From the NCBI GenBank assembly GCA_948971535.1, contig CARFEX010000047.1:1-6739 (forward strand): a stretch of DNA of 6,739 bases, in the 5' to 3' direction. Below the pieces are notes generated by a model that saw only the letters and a program-made list of their open reading frames with translations, searched no databases and had not been told where the DNA came from. Both the position numbers and the translations under genes were made by a program. This document shows, piece after piece, positions 1 to 5,987 of this stretch. Positions within the stretch are counted from its first letter, which is position 1, and every line of letters starts with the position of its first letter. This DNA is from an uncultured Eubacteriales bacterium (GTDB lineage Bacteria > Bacillota > Clostridia > Christensenellales > UBA1242).

Positions 1-26
1 GTGTTAAAGAGTTTAATTATAATAAA

Positions 27-55
27 AAAGAGCTAATTTTAGCTCTTTCTTTTTT
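27..55. terminator. Intrinsic terminator, probably bidirectional
   Basis: A 9-bp perfect stem (27-35 pairing with 40-48, AAAGAGCTA/TAGCTCTTT) has a 4-nt loop. On the minus strand it lies 5-12 nt beyond the stop codon of the cysteine-rich gene and is followed by an A/T-rich run. On the plus strand it is followed by a C and then six T (50-55), so it could also end a plus-strand gene lying to the left of the window. Seen directly; function inferred from position. Confidence 0.8.
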
Positions 56-59
56 GTGC

Positions 60-281
60 TTATCTGCAGTTACAACCGCCACAGCATCCTGTTAATAACA
101 ATAAAAGGATGAGAGTACAGCTATCCATGCAACAACCATTGTTGTTATTTCCACAGCCACATAAGAGTTGTAATACTACAATCCAAGTGAGAAGTGAGCA
201 TGGGTCACAACCGCAACCGCCGTGGCAACCATTGTTGAAATTGTTGCCATCGCATCTGTCGCAACCATTAAAAAAGTTCAT
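60..281 (-). CDS. Small cysteine-rich protein of unknown function (73 aa)
   Basis: I cannot assign a function. The protein has 15 cysteines in 73 residues, with Gly/Asn-rich linkers. It reads as a Cys/Asn/Gly head (residues 1-28, with CxxC and CxC spacings) and then two similar modules. Each module is a D-x-C-S/T start, a run of Leu/Ile/Val (about 30-40 and 57-63), and a C-G-C or C-C-G-G-C end. The hydrophobic runs are short for membrane helices. It is likely real: an excellent AGGAGG (287-292) sits 5 nt before the ATG, a terminator follows the stop at once, and a candidate promoter (380-409) lies upstream. Small high-cysteine proteins of this look occur in clostridial genomes and are sometimes labelled 'chorion class high-cysteine protein' by chance similarity. 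A spore-coat, envelope or metal-binding role is only a guess. It is divergent from the large surface-protein gene. Confidence 0.75.
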   Translation of the reverse strand: MNFFNGCDRCDGNNFNNGCHGGCGCDPCSLLTWIVVLQLLCGCGNNNNGCCMDSCTLILLLLLTGCCGGCNCR

Positions 282-286
282 TTGTT

Positions 287-292
287 CCTCCT
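287..292 (-). promoter_or_regulatory. Ribosome binding site of the cysteine-rich gene
   Basis: On the minus strand this reads AGGAGG, the full Shine-Dalgarno core, 5 nt before the ATG at 281-279. It is the main reason to accept this short, compositionally odd ORF as a gene rather than chance. Confidence 0.85.
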
Positions 293-379
293 GTATAATT
301 TTTACTTATGTATTTTTGGAGGGGATTTCTTCCCTTCACATTAACATACTATTTTGTGTTGTTCAAAATTGTGCATACA

Positions 380-409
380 AATATAAAAAATATTAAAATT
401 TATTATCAA
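380..409 (-). promoter_or_regulatory. Candidate promoter of the cysteine-rich gene
   Basis: On the minus strand TTGATA (409-404) is separated by 18 nt from TATATT (385-380). Each hexamer is 5/6 to the vegetative sigma consensus. Transcription would start near 373 and give a leader of about 90 nt. The region is so A/T-rich that chance matches are common. No clear sporulation-sigma motif was found nearby to compete with it. Confidence 0.4.
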
Positions 410-446
410 ATAACTTTGCTTTTTCCTAGAAAATTTGTGCAAAAGC

Positions 447-504
447 GGTCAAAATAATCTTTCGACAAAAATAGTCTTTTTTAGCTAGAATAAAACTTTT
501 GACC
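447..504. repeat. 8-bp inverted repeat flanking P1
   Basis: GGTCAAAA at 447-454 is the exact reverse complement of TTTTGACC at 497-504, with centres 50 bp apart. The spacing is long for a hairpin, so if it is functional it is more likely a pair of protein-binding sites around the candidate promoter. In A/T-rich DNA an 8-bp match may be chance. Confidence 0.35.
462..491 (+). promoter_or_regulatory. Candidate upstream promoter (P1) of the surface-protein gene
   Basis: TCGACA (462-467), an 18-nt spacer and TAGAAT (486-491); each hexamer is 5/6 to consensus. The start would fall near 498, giving a leader of about 118 nt. It is weaker than the downstream promoter and lies between the two halves of an inverted repeat (447-454 and 497-504). 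Inference from sequence only. Confidence 0.3.
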
Positions 505-541
505 ATTCACAAAATATTTTTGATTTTAACGATAGTTTTCC

Positions 542-570
542 TTGACTTATAAGCTTAAATATTATAAAAT
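542..570 (+). promoter_or_regulatory. Promoter (P2) of the surface-protein gene
   Basis: TTGACT (542-547), a 17-nt spacer and TAAAAT (565-570); both hexamers are 5/6 to the sigma-A consensus with ideal spacing. The start would be near 577, about 39 nt before the chosen ATG. A short AT-rich inverted repeat (TTGTTA 575-580, TAACAA 595-600) lies in the resulting leader. Confidence 0.65.
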
Positions 571-615
571 ATCGTTGTTACAAAATCTATTATTTAACAA
601 ATGCGAGGTTATTTT

Positions 616-3600
616 ATGTCAAAGACTGAAAAGAAAAATTCAAAAGGCTTAGTTAAGTGTGCAATAGCTGGTGTTTCATTGATGTTATGTATGTCAATGT
701 TTCCTGTTGCTTCAATAAAAGCTCTTGCTGATGAAGTTTCAAAAGCTCCAGTATCTTCTAGTACTGTTGTTTCTGGTCAAAAAGCTATCACAGTTAGTGC
801 TGAAAATAAAACTGTTAAGAAAGGTGATAAATATCAAATTCCAACAGCTATGTTTGGCGGAAGCGAAGTGACTGATATCAAAGTTTCTTACAAGGGTAGA
901 AATGAAAATATCGAAATTGAAGCAGGTGCTTTTACAGCTGAGGAAGTAGGAACTTATGTGATTTCATATACCGCAAATGAAGCAGGTAAAACTTATACTT
1001 ATGATTTTGAAGTTAAATGTGAAGTTTCTGATGTAGCTTTTGAGTTTGATACAAATTCAAACAACATTATCCCTAGTGTTTATGACCTTAAACTTTTAAC
1101 TGAAAAGAATATGATAAAAGATGAAAAAGGTCCTGATATCGTACTACCACTTCCAAAAGTTAAGCTTGAAAATAAAGAAGAGTTTGAAGATGTTACTGTT
1201 TCAACTGTTCGTGATGATAATTTTACAGGTGTGGTTGTACGTCTTTCTAATTCAACTTCAAACTTACAAATCAAAACTCGTGAAGTTGGTGAAGAGGAAA
1301 ATAAGGTTAAGGAATTTTATATTGACGGCGGAGAACTCGCTTCTAAAAAAGATGGCAAGTATGCAAACACAGGTGTTTATAAAATTGTTTATACTTACTA
1401 TGAAAATGGAGTGTATGTAGCTCAAGAAATCAAACAATTTGAGGTAAAAGAAGAGTATTATAAAAATAATAAAGATGAAACAGGTTATACACTTGGCTCT
1501 ACTTTTGCATCAGCTCAACCAACATCAGCAGTTACAGGAGTTGAAAAAGAACTTCCTTCAGTTACAGGAAAAACTACTGACACTAAGGAAAGTTATACAA
1601 TACCAGTAAATTATTCTATCCAAATTACTCATAAAGAGGATGGTAAATGGGTTGACCGTACAAAAGAATGTCTTGATAGCGAAAATCAAAGATTATTTAC
1701 ACCTTTTAAAGACGGTGATTATAAAATAACATATATCGTAAAAGACTTTTACAATAACCAAGTAAAAGTTGAAAATACAACATTCTATATCAATGAAGTT
1801 AAAGATACAAAGGCACCTGTTGCAGTTGCTTATGATGCAAATCCTGATATCAACAAAAATGATGCAGAAAAACTCATTGATGCTAAATCAAAAATCAAAT
1901 CTAAAACAGTAGATAGAAATATCATTGTTTATGCTATTGGTATTGAAGATAACGTTAAAAACGAAAAGGCAGTTCTTACAAGAGCGATAAAAGATGCTGC
2001 AGGTTCTCCAAGAGTTGAAATAAAAGAATACAATGATAAAAACCTAATTGTTAATATTTCAAAAGACTCTTCAACTTCTTCAGTAACAGCATATCAACAA
2101 TTATTGCACGATAACTATGTTCTTCGTCAAGAAGCAAAAAAAGCGAACATAACAACAGATTCAACAGACGAACAAATAAGTGAATGGTTAATATCTAAAA
2201 ATTATCTTGTTGTAACAAAAGATTTCAATAAAAATCCTGCCACAGGTGATAATTTTGATTTAGGTGACCTTGAAACAGATAGTTCAAAACCAAATTTTGA
2301 CATAGCTGCTATTAAAGCAAAATTGCAAGAACAAGGGTTTGCTTATATAGATTATGGTTCATACACTTTCAGTGAACAAACTTATAGAGTTTCTTATGAA
2401 GTTACTGATGATGCTGGCAACAAAACTACAACCAATTATCCAATGCGTATCACAACTCAAAGCTATGTTGATGAAGTAGTCCCAACAATTTCATTCTCAA
2501 CAAGTTTACAATCGACCTATCTTCCAGATGACAAGTTTGAATTTAAAGCGCCAGTGCCTTCAGATTCAACTGATGAGCGTCTTGATATGGTGTTTGGTTA
2601 TAGATACCTTAATGCAAGCAAAGATGCAATTACTTCAATTGAAGAAGGAAAAGAAACTTCTACAATGGCATTTACAGTAAATGACCATTCTATAGTTAAA
2701 AACAAAAAGACATGGTATGCAGAAACTATAGGTGATAAAACTTCAGATGGTTGGTATATCTTAGAGCAAACTAAGGAAGATGAAACTTTCAAAGTAGATC
2801 TTAAAGAAAAACTAACTGGAGCTGCATATATAGAAATTTTTGCTTATGCTACTGACGACTATGGCAATATCGGTTTCTTTGATAAAGTTATCACTATTGC
2901 AGAACAAAATGATACAAACCCACTCAATTTATACAAAGTTGATGGATACGATAAGACAGCTTTTGAAGCAAACACCAAAATAACATTACCAACACTTTCT
3001 TATGATGATGATTATGTAGAATATATCAATGCATCAGTAAATGTTTACTATATGGGTAATGGAGAAGCAGACTTTGTTAAAAAACAACTTCAAGCATCTG
3101 ACATGAAAACTTACTTCGATACAAATAGAGGTATTTATATCGTTGAAGGTGGCTCATTTATGGCTTCTCGTGCAGGTAATTATCAAGTTTCTATTGTTGC
3201 AACTGATGCAGGAAACAATAGCATTGCAACATTCTTTGATTATACTGTAAGCACAAATGCTGTAATCGAAGACCCAGTTATAGATAATATTAGTTCTGAA
3301 ACTATTGAACTTAAAGTTGGTGAAGATAGATATCTTCCTGCTCCTACAATATCAATTACATCAGATTCAAATGTAGGATATTATGGTGTATCTGAACAAG
3401 ATGACCAAAATACAGCAACATATTATACTACAAAAATGGTATCTGCTGAAAATAGTAATTATAAACTCACTCAAAACAACTTTGTAGCAAATGCAAGTGG
3501 TGTATATACTATTCAATATGAAGTATATTTAATCCAATACAACAAAAATGCATTCTCTGAAACCAAAGAAAACAGCAAACTTTATATCAATGATAAAGGT

Positions 3601-4650
3601 CAATTCCGTTATGCCGATGCTTCTGGAAAAGAATATGTTGTATATGTTGACTTTGATGCAGCTAAAAAACCTGTTGTAAAAGTTGATGATGGTAAGGGCG
3701 GAAATTCAATCACAGCTATTCTTGCAGAGTTAGGACTTAAAGCATATACAGTAGTAAGTGACCCTCAAACATTCAAAGTAGGAGCTATTTCAGCACCTGT
3801 AATTACAGTTGATGAAGATACTTTCATTTCAACAAATATTATAACAGATGAAACTACTGGAACTAAGAAAATTGCTATTCCTAACATTTCAGGTACAGTT
3901 GAAGGTGATGGTTATGTAGATATGACTAGCTCTAAGATTGAAGTTAGTGTATCAAGAGGTAGCGGAACTACTACACTTGCAACAATCTATGGTGATAAAT
4001 ATGCTACAACTGATACAGATTCAATCAAGTATAGTGAAGAAGATAAAACACTCTATCTTGAACTTAAATATGACGGAACTTATAGTTTCAAATATTCAGC
4101 TCAAGCGGTTTCATATACAGGCGAAAAGATAGGCGACCCAGCAACTAAATCTTTCAGTCTTGAATATGGTGACACAGAAGCTCCAACAATCAAAATTGAA
4201 AAACTTGAATACGGTTTCTTAAATAAAAAAGCTGATGAATATCAAAGAAATGACCTTCTTAGATTAAACATCGACCATTTAACTCTAAAAGACCCAAATG
4301 GTGGAACAACCGAAAAAGAACTTAGAGATAGTATCAAAATTAAGGTTGTAAACTCAAATACTGATAAAGAAGTAAAAAATCAAAGCGAAGGTAATTACGA
4401 ATATAAATTAGAAACAGCAGGTGAATACAAAATCACAGTTACAATCAAGGATAATGCTGGTTGGACAACAACAGAAACAGTTACTATTACTGTTGGTAAA
4501 ACATCAAACAACAATATTAACGTAACCCAAACTGTAGGTATCGTATTTATAGTAATTTCAGTCGTAGTTCTTGCAGGTGTTATAACTTATTTCGTTGTAT
4601 CTAAGGTTAAACTTGATAAAAAATCAGGTAAAAAGAAAAGCAAGAAATAA
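616..4650 (+). CDS. Large secreted surface protein with Ig-like repeats and C-terminal membrane anchor (1344 aa)
   Basis: Predicted cell-surface protein; ligand and exact role unknown. The start at 616 is preferred over the in-frame ATG at 601 because GAGG (605-608) lies 7 nt before it and the 601 ATG has no ribosome site. Residues 1-38 form a signal peptide: a Lys-rich start, a hydrophobic core at about 12-34 and a likely cut after A-L-A at 38. The body shows about nine beta-sandwich modules, each ending in a G-x-Y-x-I-x-Y strand, several with the D-x-x-G-N turn typical of bacterial Ig-like folds. These motifs are near residues 112, 253, 367, 590, 737, 854, 962, 1154 and 1269. Linkers such as D-T-K-A-P (397) and D-T-E-A-P (1186) mark boundaries. 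Residues 1307-1330 are a membrane helix followed by a Lys-rich tail; no LPxTG motif is present. No catalytic motif was recognised. Adhesion or envelope scaffolding is plausible. It is monocistronic, with its own promoter and terminator. Confidence 0.85.
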   Translation: MSKTEKKNSKGLVKCAIAGVSLMLCMSMFPVASIKALADEVSKAPVSSSTVVSGQKAITVSAENKTVKKGDKYQIPTAMFGGSEVTDIKVSYKGRNENIEIEAGAFTAEEVGTYVISYTANEAGKTYTYDFEVKCEVSDVAFEFDTNSNNIIPSVYDLKLLTEKNMIKDEKGPDIVLPLPKVKLENKEEFEDVTVSTVRDDNFTGVVVRLSNSTSNLQIKTREVGEEENKVKEFYIDGGELASKKDGKYANTGVYKIVYTYYENGVYVAQEIKQFEVKEEYYKNNKDETGYTLGSTFASAQPTSAVTGVEKELPSVTGKTTDTKESYTIPVNYSIQITHKEDGKWVDRTKECLDSENQRLFTPFKDGDYKITYIVKDFYNNQVKVENTTFYINEVKDTKAPVAVAYDANPDINKNDAEKLIDAKSKIKSKTVDRNIIVYAIGIEDNVKNEKAVLTRAIKDAAGSPRVEIKEYNDKNLIVNISKDSSTSSVTAYQQLLHDNYVLRQEAKKANITTDSTDEQISEWLISKNYLVVTKDFNKNPATGDNFDLGDLETDSSKPNFDIAAIKAKLQEQGFAYIDYGSYTFSEQTYRVSYEVTDDAGNKTTTNYPMRITTQSYVDEVVPTISFSTSLQSTYLPDDKFEFKAPVPSDSTDERLDMVFGYRYLNASKDAITSIEEGKETSTMAFTVNDHSIVKNKKTWYAETIGDKTSDGWYILEQTKEDETFKVDLKEKLTGAAYIEIFAYATDDYGNIGFFDKVITIAEQNDTNPLNLYKVDGYDKTAFEANTKITLPTLSYDDDYVEYINASVNVYYMGNGEADFVKKQLQASDMKTYFDTNRGIYIVEGGSFMASRAGNYQVSIVATDAGNNSIATFFDYTVSTNAVIEDPVIDNISSETIELKVGEDRYLPAPTISITSDSNVGYYGVSEQDDQNTATYYTTKMVSAENSNYKLTQNNFVANASGVYTIQYEVYLIQYNKNAFSETKENSKLYINDKGQFRYADASGKEYVVYVDFDAAKKPVVKVDDGKGGNSITAILAELGLKAYTVVSDPQTFKVGAISAPVITVDEDTFISTNIITDETTGTKKIAIPNISGTVEGDGYVDMTSSKIEVSVSRGSGTTTLATIYGDKYATTDTDSIKYSEEDKTLYLELKYDGTYSFKYSAQAVSYTGEKIGDPATKSFSLEYGDTEAPTIKIEKLEYGFLNKKADEYQRNDLLRLNIDHLTLKDPNGGTTEKELRDSIKIKVVNSNTDKEVKNQSEGNYEYKLETAGEYKITVTIKDNAGWTTTETVTITVGKTSNNNINVTQTVGIVFIVISVVVLAGVITYFVVSKVKLDKKSGKKKSKK

Positions 4651-4662
4651 AAACTAATTGAA

Positions 4663-4697
4663 AAAAAACTCACTTTTTTAGTGAGTTTTTTCTTTTT
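4663..4697 (+). terminator. Terminator of the surface-protein gene
   Basis: A 12-bp stem (4663-4674 with 4680-4691, core ACTCACT/AGTGAGT) has a five-T loop and lies 12 nt after the stop codon. The 3' arm ends in six T and is followed by CTTTTT. It is A-rich on the left arm and may work in both directions. Confidence 0.9.
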
Positions 4698-4715
4698 AAA
4701 ATAAATAAAGAGTTT

Positions 4716-4805
4716 AAAACAGAGAAAATGGAAACCGAGAAAATGGAAATAAAAAGGTGGGGAATAAAGAGGTGGGAAATAAGGAGGTTGAAATTAAAAA
4801 GTTTG
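4716..4805 (+). repeat. Purine-rich 15-nt tandem repeat, about six degenerate copies
   Basis: Reading in blocks of 15 from 4716 gives six aligned units. The three most alike are 4746-4760 (GAAATAAAAAGGTGG), 4761-4775 (GGAATAAAGAGGTGG) and 4776-4790 (GAAATAAGGAGGTTG). The first two units share GAGAAAATG instead, and the last (4791-4805) is the most decayed. The plus strand is almost pure purine from 4721 to 4790. The array sits between the surface-protein terminator and the rplU promoter, outside any convincing gene. The period is a multiple of three and the frame is open, but the possible ORF lacks support (see the rejected list). Confidence 0.75.
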
Positions 4806-4857
4806 CTTTCAAGGTCTGCAATTATTTTTTATATTTCTCTTTTTTCTTTATTTTTTA

Positions 4858-4886
4858 TTGACAGGTGTAGAGTATTGTGTTATAAT
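4858..4886 (+). promoter_or_regulatory. Consensus promoter of the rplU-prp-rpmA operon
   Basis: TTGACA (4858-4863), a 17-nt spacer and TATAAT (4881-4886) match the vegetative sigma consensus at 12 of 12 positions with ideal spacing. The start would be near 4893, leaving a 5' UTR of about 78 nt. Such strength fits a ribosomal-protein operon. Confidence 0.93.
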
Positions 4887-4892
4887 AATCGA

Positions 4893-4955
4893 GTATCCGC
4901 ATGTGTAGGGTAAATTAAGCCCATTTATGGCACCCGTTAAACAGCGAGTTTGGTT
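4893..4955 (+). promoter_or_regulatory. Probable L21 leader (autoregulatory 5' UTR)
   Basis: Bacillota often carry a structured L21 leader between the promoter and rplU, thought to let a ribosomal protein control its own operon. This UTR sits in exactly that place. Visible pairings are GGGT 4908-4911 with GCCC 4919-4922 (7-nt loop), and CGTT 4935-4938 with AGCG 4943-4946 (AAAC loop). The second may be extended by ACC 4932-4934 with GGT 4952-4954. The segments CCGCATGTGTAGGG and GGCACCCGTTAAACAGCGAG are much less A/T-rich than their surroundings and resemble the conserved part of this leader as I remember it. No covariance search was run. Confidence 0.6.
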
Positions 4956-4970
4956 AGAGGAGGTAAAATT

Positions 4971-5279
4971 ATGTTTGCTATTGTACAAACTGGTGGAAAG
5001 CAATACAAAGTTAACGAAGGCGACATCATTTCAGTTGAAAAACTTGAAAATGCAGTTGGCGATAAAGTTAGTCTTGAAGTTATGCTTGTTAGCGATAACG
5101 GAAAAGTAGTTGCTGGAAATCCAACAGTGAAAGGTGCTACTTGTGAAGCTGAAGTTCTTGCTCACGGCAAAGGCGACAAAATTGTTGTTTTCAAATATAA
5201 GCCTAAGAAGAATGAAAGAAAAAAACAAGGTCATAGACAACCATTCACTCAACTTAAAATTTTGTCAATCAAAAAGTAA
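4971..5279 (+). CDS. rplU: 50S ribosomal protein L21
   Basis: Large-subunit ribosomal protein that binds 23S rRNA; 102 residues, the usual length. The N-terminus FAIVQTGGKQYKV is the conserved L21 opening. The C-terminal part has the family signature around residues 78-93, a basic stretch with FKYKPKKN followed by QGHRQPFT. The start at 4971 follows a strong AGAGGAGG (4956-4963) by 7 nt. An in-frame TTG at 4950 would put the ribosome site inside the gene and is rejected. It is the first gene of the operon, 11 nt before prp, driven by the consensus promoter and probable leader upstream. Nothing is odd except ERKKQGHR where many homologues have RRKQGHR. Confidence 0.98.
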   Translation: MFAIVQTGGKQYKVNEGDIISVEKLENAVGDKVSLEVMLVSDNGKVVAGNPTVKGATCEAEVLAHGKGDKIVVFKYKPKKNERKKQGHRQPFTQLKILSIKK

Positions 5280-5290
5280 TAGGCTAGAAT

Positions 5291-5614
5291 ATGACAAAAA
5301 TAAAATTTTATAAAAAAAACAATATTTATTTAGGCTTTGAAGTCAAAGGACATACAGGAAAAGCTGATTTTGGTGAAGATATATTGTGCGCTGAACTTTC
5401 AACTATTGCACAACTTGCAGTTGTGGGAGTTAAGGAGGTCGCAAAAAAAGAATGTTTTTGTCTAATCAGTGATGGATATCTCAAACTTACTGTTGACCAA
5501 AAGTTGGCAAGTGATGAGAAAATTCAGTTTTTATTTGAAACTTGTCTTGAGTCATTTAAGTCTGTAATTATTGATGAAGAAAAATTTGTGAAATTGGAGG
5601 TAGAAAATGTTTAA
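5291..5614 (+). CDS. prp: Ribosomal-processing cysteine protease Prp (YsxB family)
   Basis: Prp removes the N-terminal extension of L27 in Bacillota, a step shown to be essential in Staphylococcus aureus. The 107-residue product has the typical length. The key motif runs from G20-H21 to D30-I-L-C33. The His/Cys pair is 12 residues apart, the same spacing as the catalytic H22 and C34 of the S. aureus enzyme, and is followed by a conserved Ser (S37). The gene begins 11 nt after rplU with only a weak AGG (5281-5283), which suggests translational coupling and low expression relative to the ribosomal proteins. Its last 8 nt overlap rpmA, the gene of its substrate. Confidence is high from motif, size and context together. 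Confidence 0.95.
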   Translation: MTKIKFYKKNNIYLGFEVKGHTGKADFGEDILCAELSTIAQLAVVGVKEVAKKECFCLISDGYLKLTVDQKLASDEKIQFLFETCLESFKSVIIDEEKFVKLEVENV

Positions 5615-5882
5615 ATTTAATGCTCAACTCTTCGCTCACAAAAAGGGTGGTGGTAGCACCAAAAATGGTCGTGAATCTCATAGCAAACGTCTTGGCGTAA
5701 AAGCATATGCTGGCGAACATGTAACTGCAGGCTCTATTATAATTAGACAACGCGGAACAAAAGTTTATCCAGGTGCTAACGTTGGAATGGGTAAAGATTA
5801 CACACTTTTCGCTCTTTGTGATGGAATAGTAAAATTTGGAAAGAGTAATGCAAAGAAAATCGTAACAGTAGTTTGCGAGTAA
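5607..5882 (+). CDS. rpmA: 50S ribosomal protein L27 with cleavable N-terminal extension
   Basis: L27 lies near the peptidyl-transferase centre, where its mature N-terminus reaches toward the tRNA ends. The 91-residue precursor starts MFKFNAQLFA and then HKKGGGSTKNGRES. The first ten residues match the Prp-cleaved leader (consensus of the type LKxNLQxFA), so mature L27 should begin at H11 and have 81 residues. Conserved body motifs include SKRLGVK, IIRQRGTKVYPG, NVGMGKDYTLFAL and DGIVKF. GGAGG (5596-5600) lies 6 nt before the ATG, inside the end of prp, and the two genes overlap by 8 nt. A strong terminator follows the stop by 8 nt, so rpmA is the last gene of the operon. Confidence 0.98.
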   Translation: MFKFNAQLFAHKKGGGSTKNGRESHSKRLGVKAYAGEHVTAGSIIIRQRGTKVYPGANVGMGKDYTLFALCDGIVKFGKSNAKKIVTVVCE

Positions 5883-5890
5883 AATATATA

Positions 5891-5924
5891 AACGTAGCTT
5901 AGTTTAAGCTACGTTTTTTGTTTT
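5891..5924 (+). terminator. Terminator of the rplU-prp-rpmA operon
   Basis: An 11-bp perfect stem (5891-5901 AACGTAGCTTA with 5905-5915 TAAGCTACGTT) has a 3-nt loop and is followed by TTTT, G and TTTT. It lies 8 nt after the rpmA stop. The next gene in many Bacillota clusters, obg, would normally come after this point but is replaced by a DNA glycosylase gene. Confidence 0.93.
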
Positions 5925-5943
5925 AATAAATTATAGAAAATGC

Positions 5944-5972
5944 TTGGAAATTTTAAAAAAAACTTTTAAAAT
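5944..5972 (+). promoter_or_regulatory. Weak candidate promoter of the DNA glycosylase gene
   Basis: TTGGAA (5944-5949), a 17-nt spacer and TAAAAT (5967-5972). The start would be near 5979, leaving only about 9 nt of leader, which would barely include the AGG at 5979-5981. Either the leader is very short, or the gene is read by leakage through the preceding terminator. The A/T-rich context makes chance matches likely. Confidence 0.3.
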
Positions 5973-5987
5973 AATAATAGGTAGATT

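Noticed and set aside
109..396. 95-codon plus-strand frame opposite the cysteine-rich gene
   Set aside because: It is antisense to the cysteine-rich gene, has no ribosome site, and its composition (many Gln, Pro, Leu) is the mirror of Cys/Gly/Asn codons. The minus-strand gene has a full ribosome site and a terminator.
601..615. Upstream in-frame ATG of the surface-protein gene
   Set aside because: No Shine-Dalgarno precedes 601, whereas GAGG at 605-608 is correctly placed for the ATG at 616, which also gives a standard signal peptide.
4507..4650. Sortase anchor at the C-terminus of the surface protein
   Set aside because: The hydrophobic helix plus Lys tail looks like the end of a sortase signal, but no LPxTG or close variant precedes it; the residues before the helix are Asn/Thr/Gln-rich.
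4716..4805. CRISPR-like array
   Set aside because: The units are contiguous 15-mers without spacers and are degenerate; no cas gene is present.
4728..4913. Open frame of 61 codons across the 15-nt repeat
   Set aside because: It has no ribosome site before its ATG, its first third is only the tandem repeat, and its end runs through the perfect rplU promoter and into the leader.
4927..5109. 60-codon plus-strand frame overlapping rplU
   Set aside because: It lies mostly inside rplU in another frame, starts within the leader RNA and lacks a ribosome site.
5031..5252. Minus-strand frame opposite rplU
   Set aside because: It is a shadow of rplU codons, without ribosome site or promoter; the frames opposite rpmA, ogg and the surface-protein gene were dismissed for the same reason.
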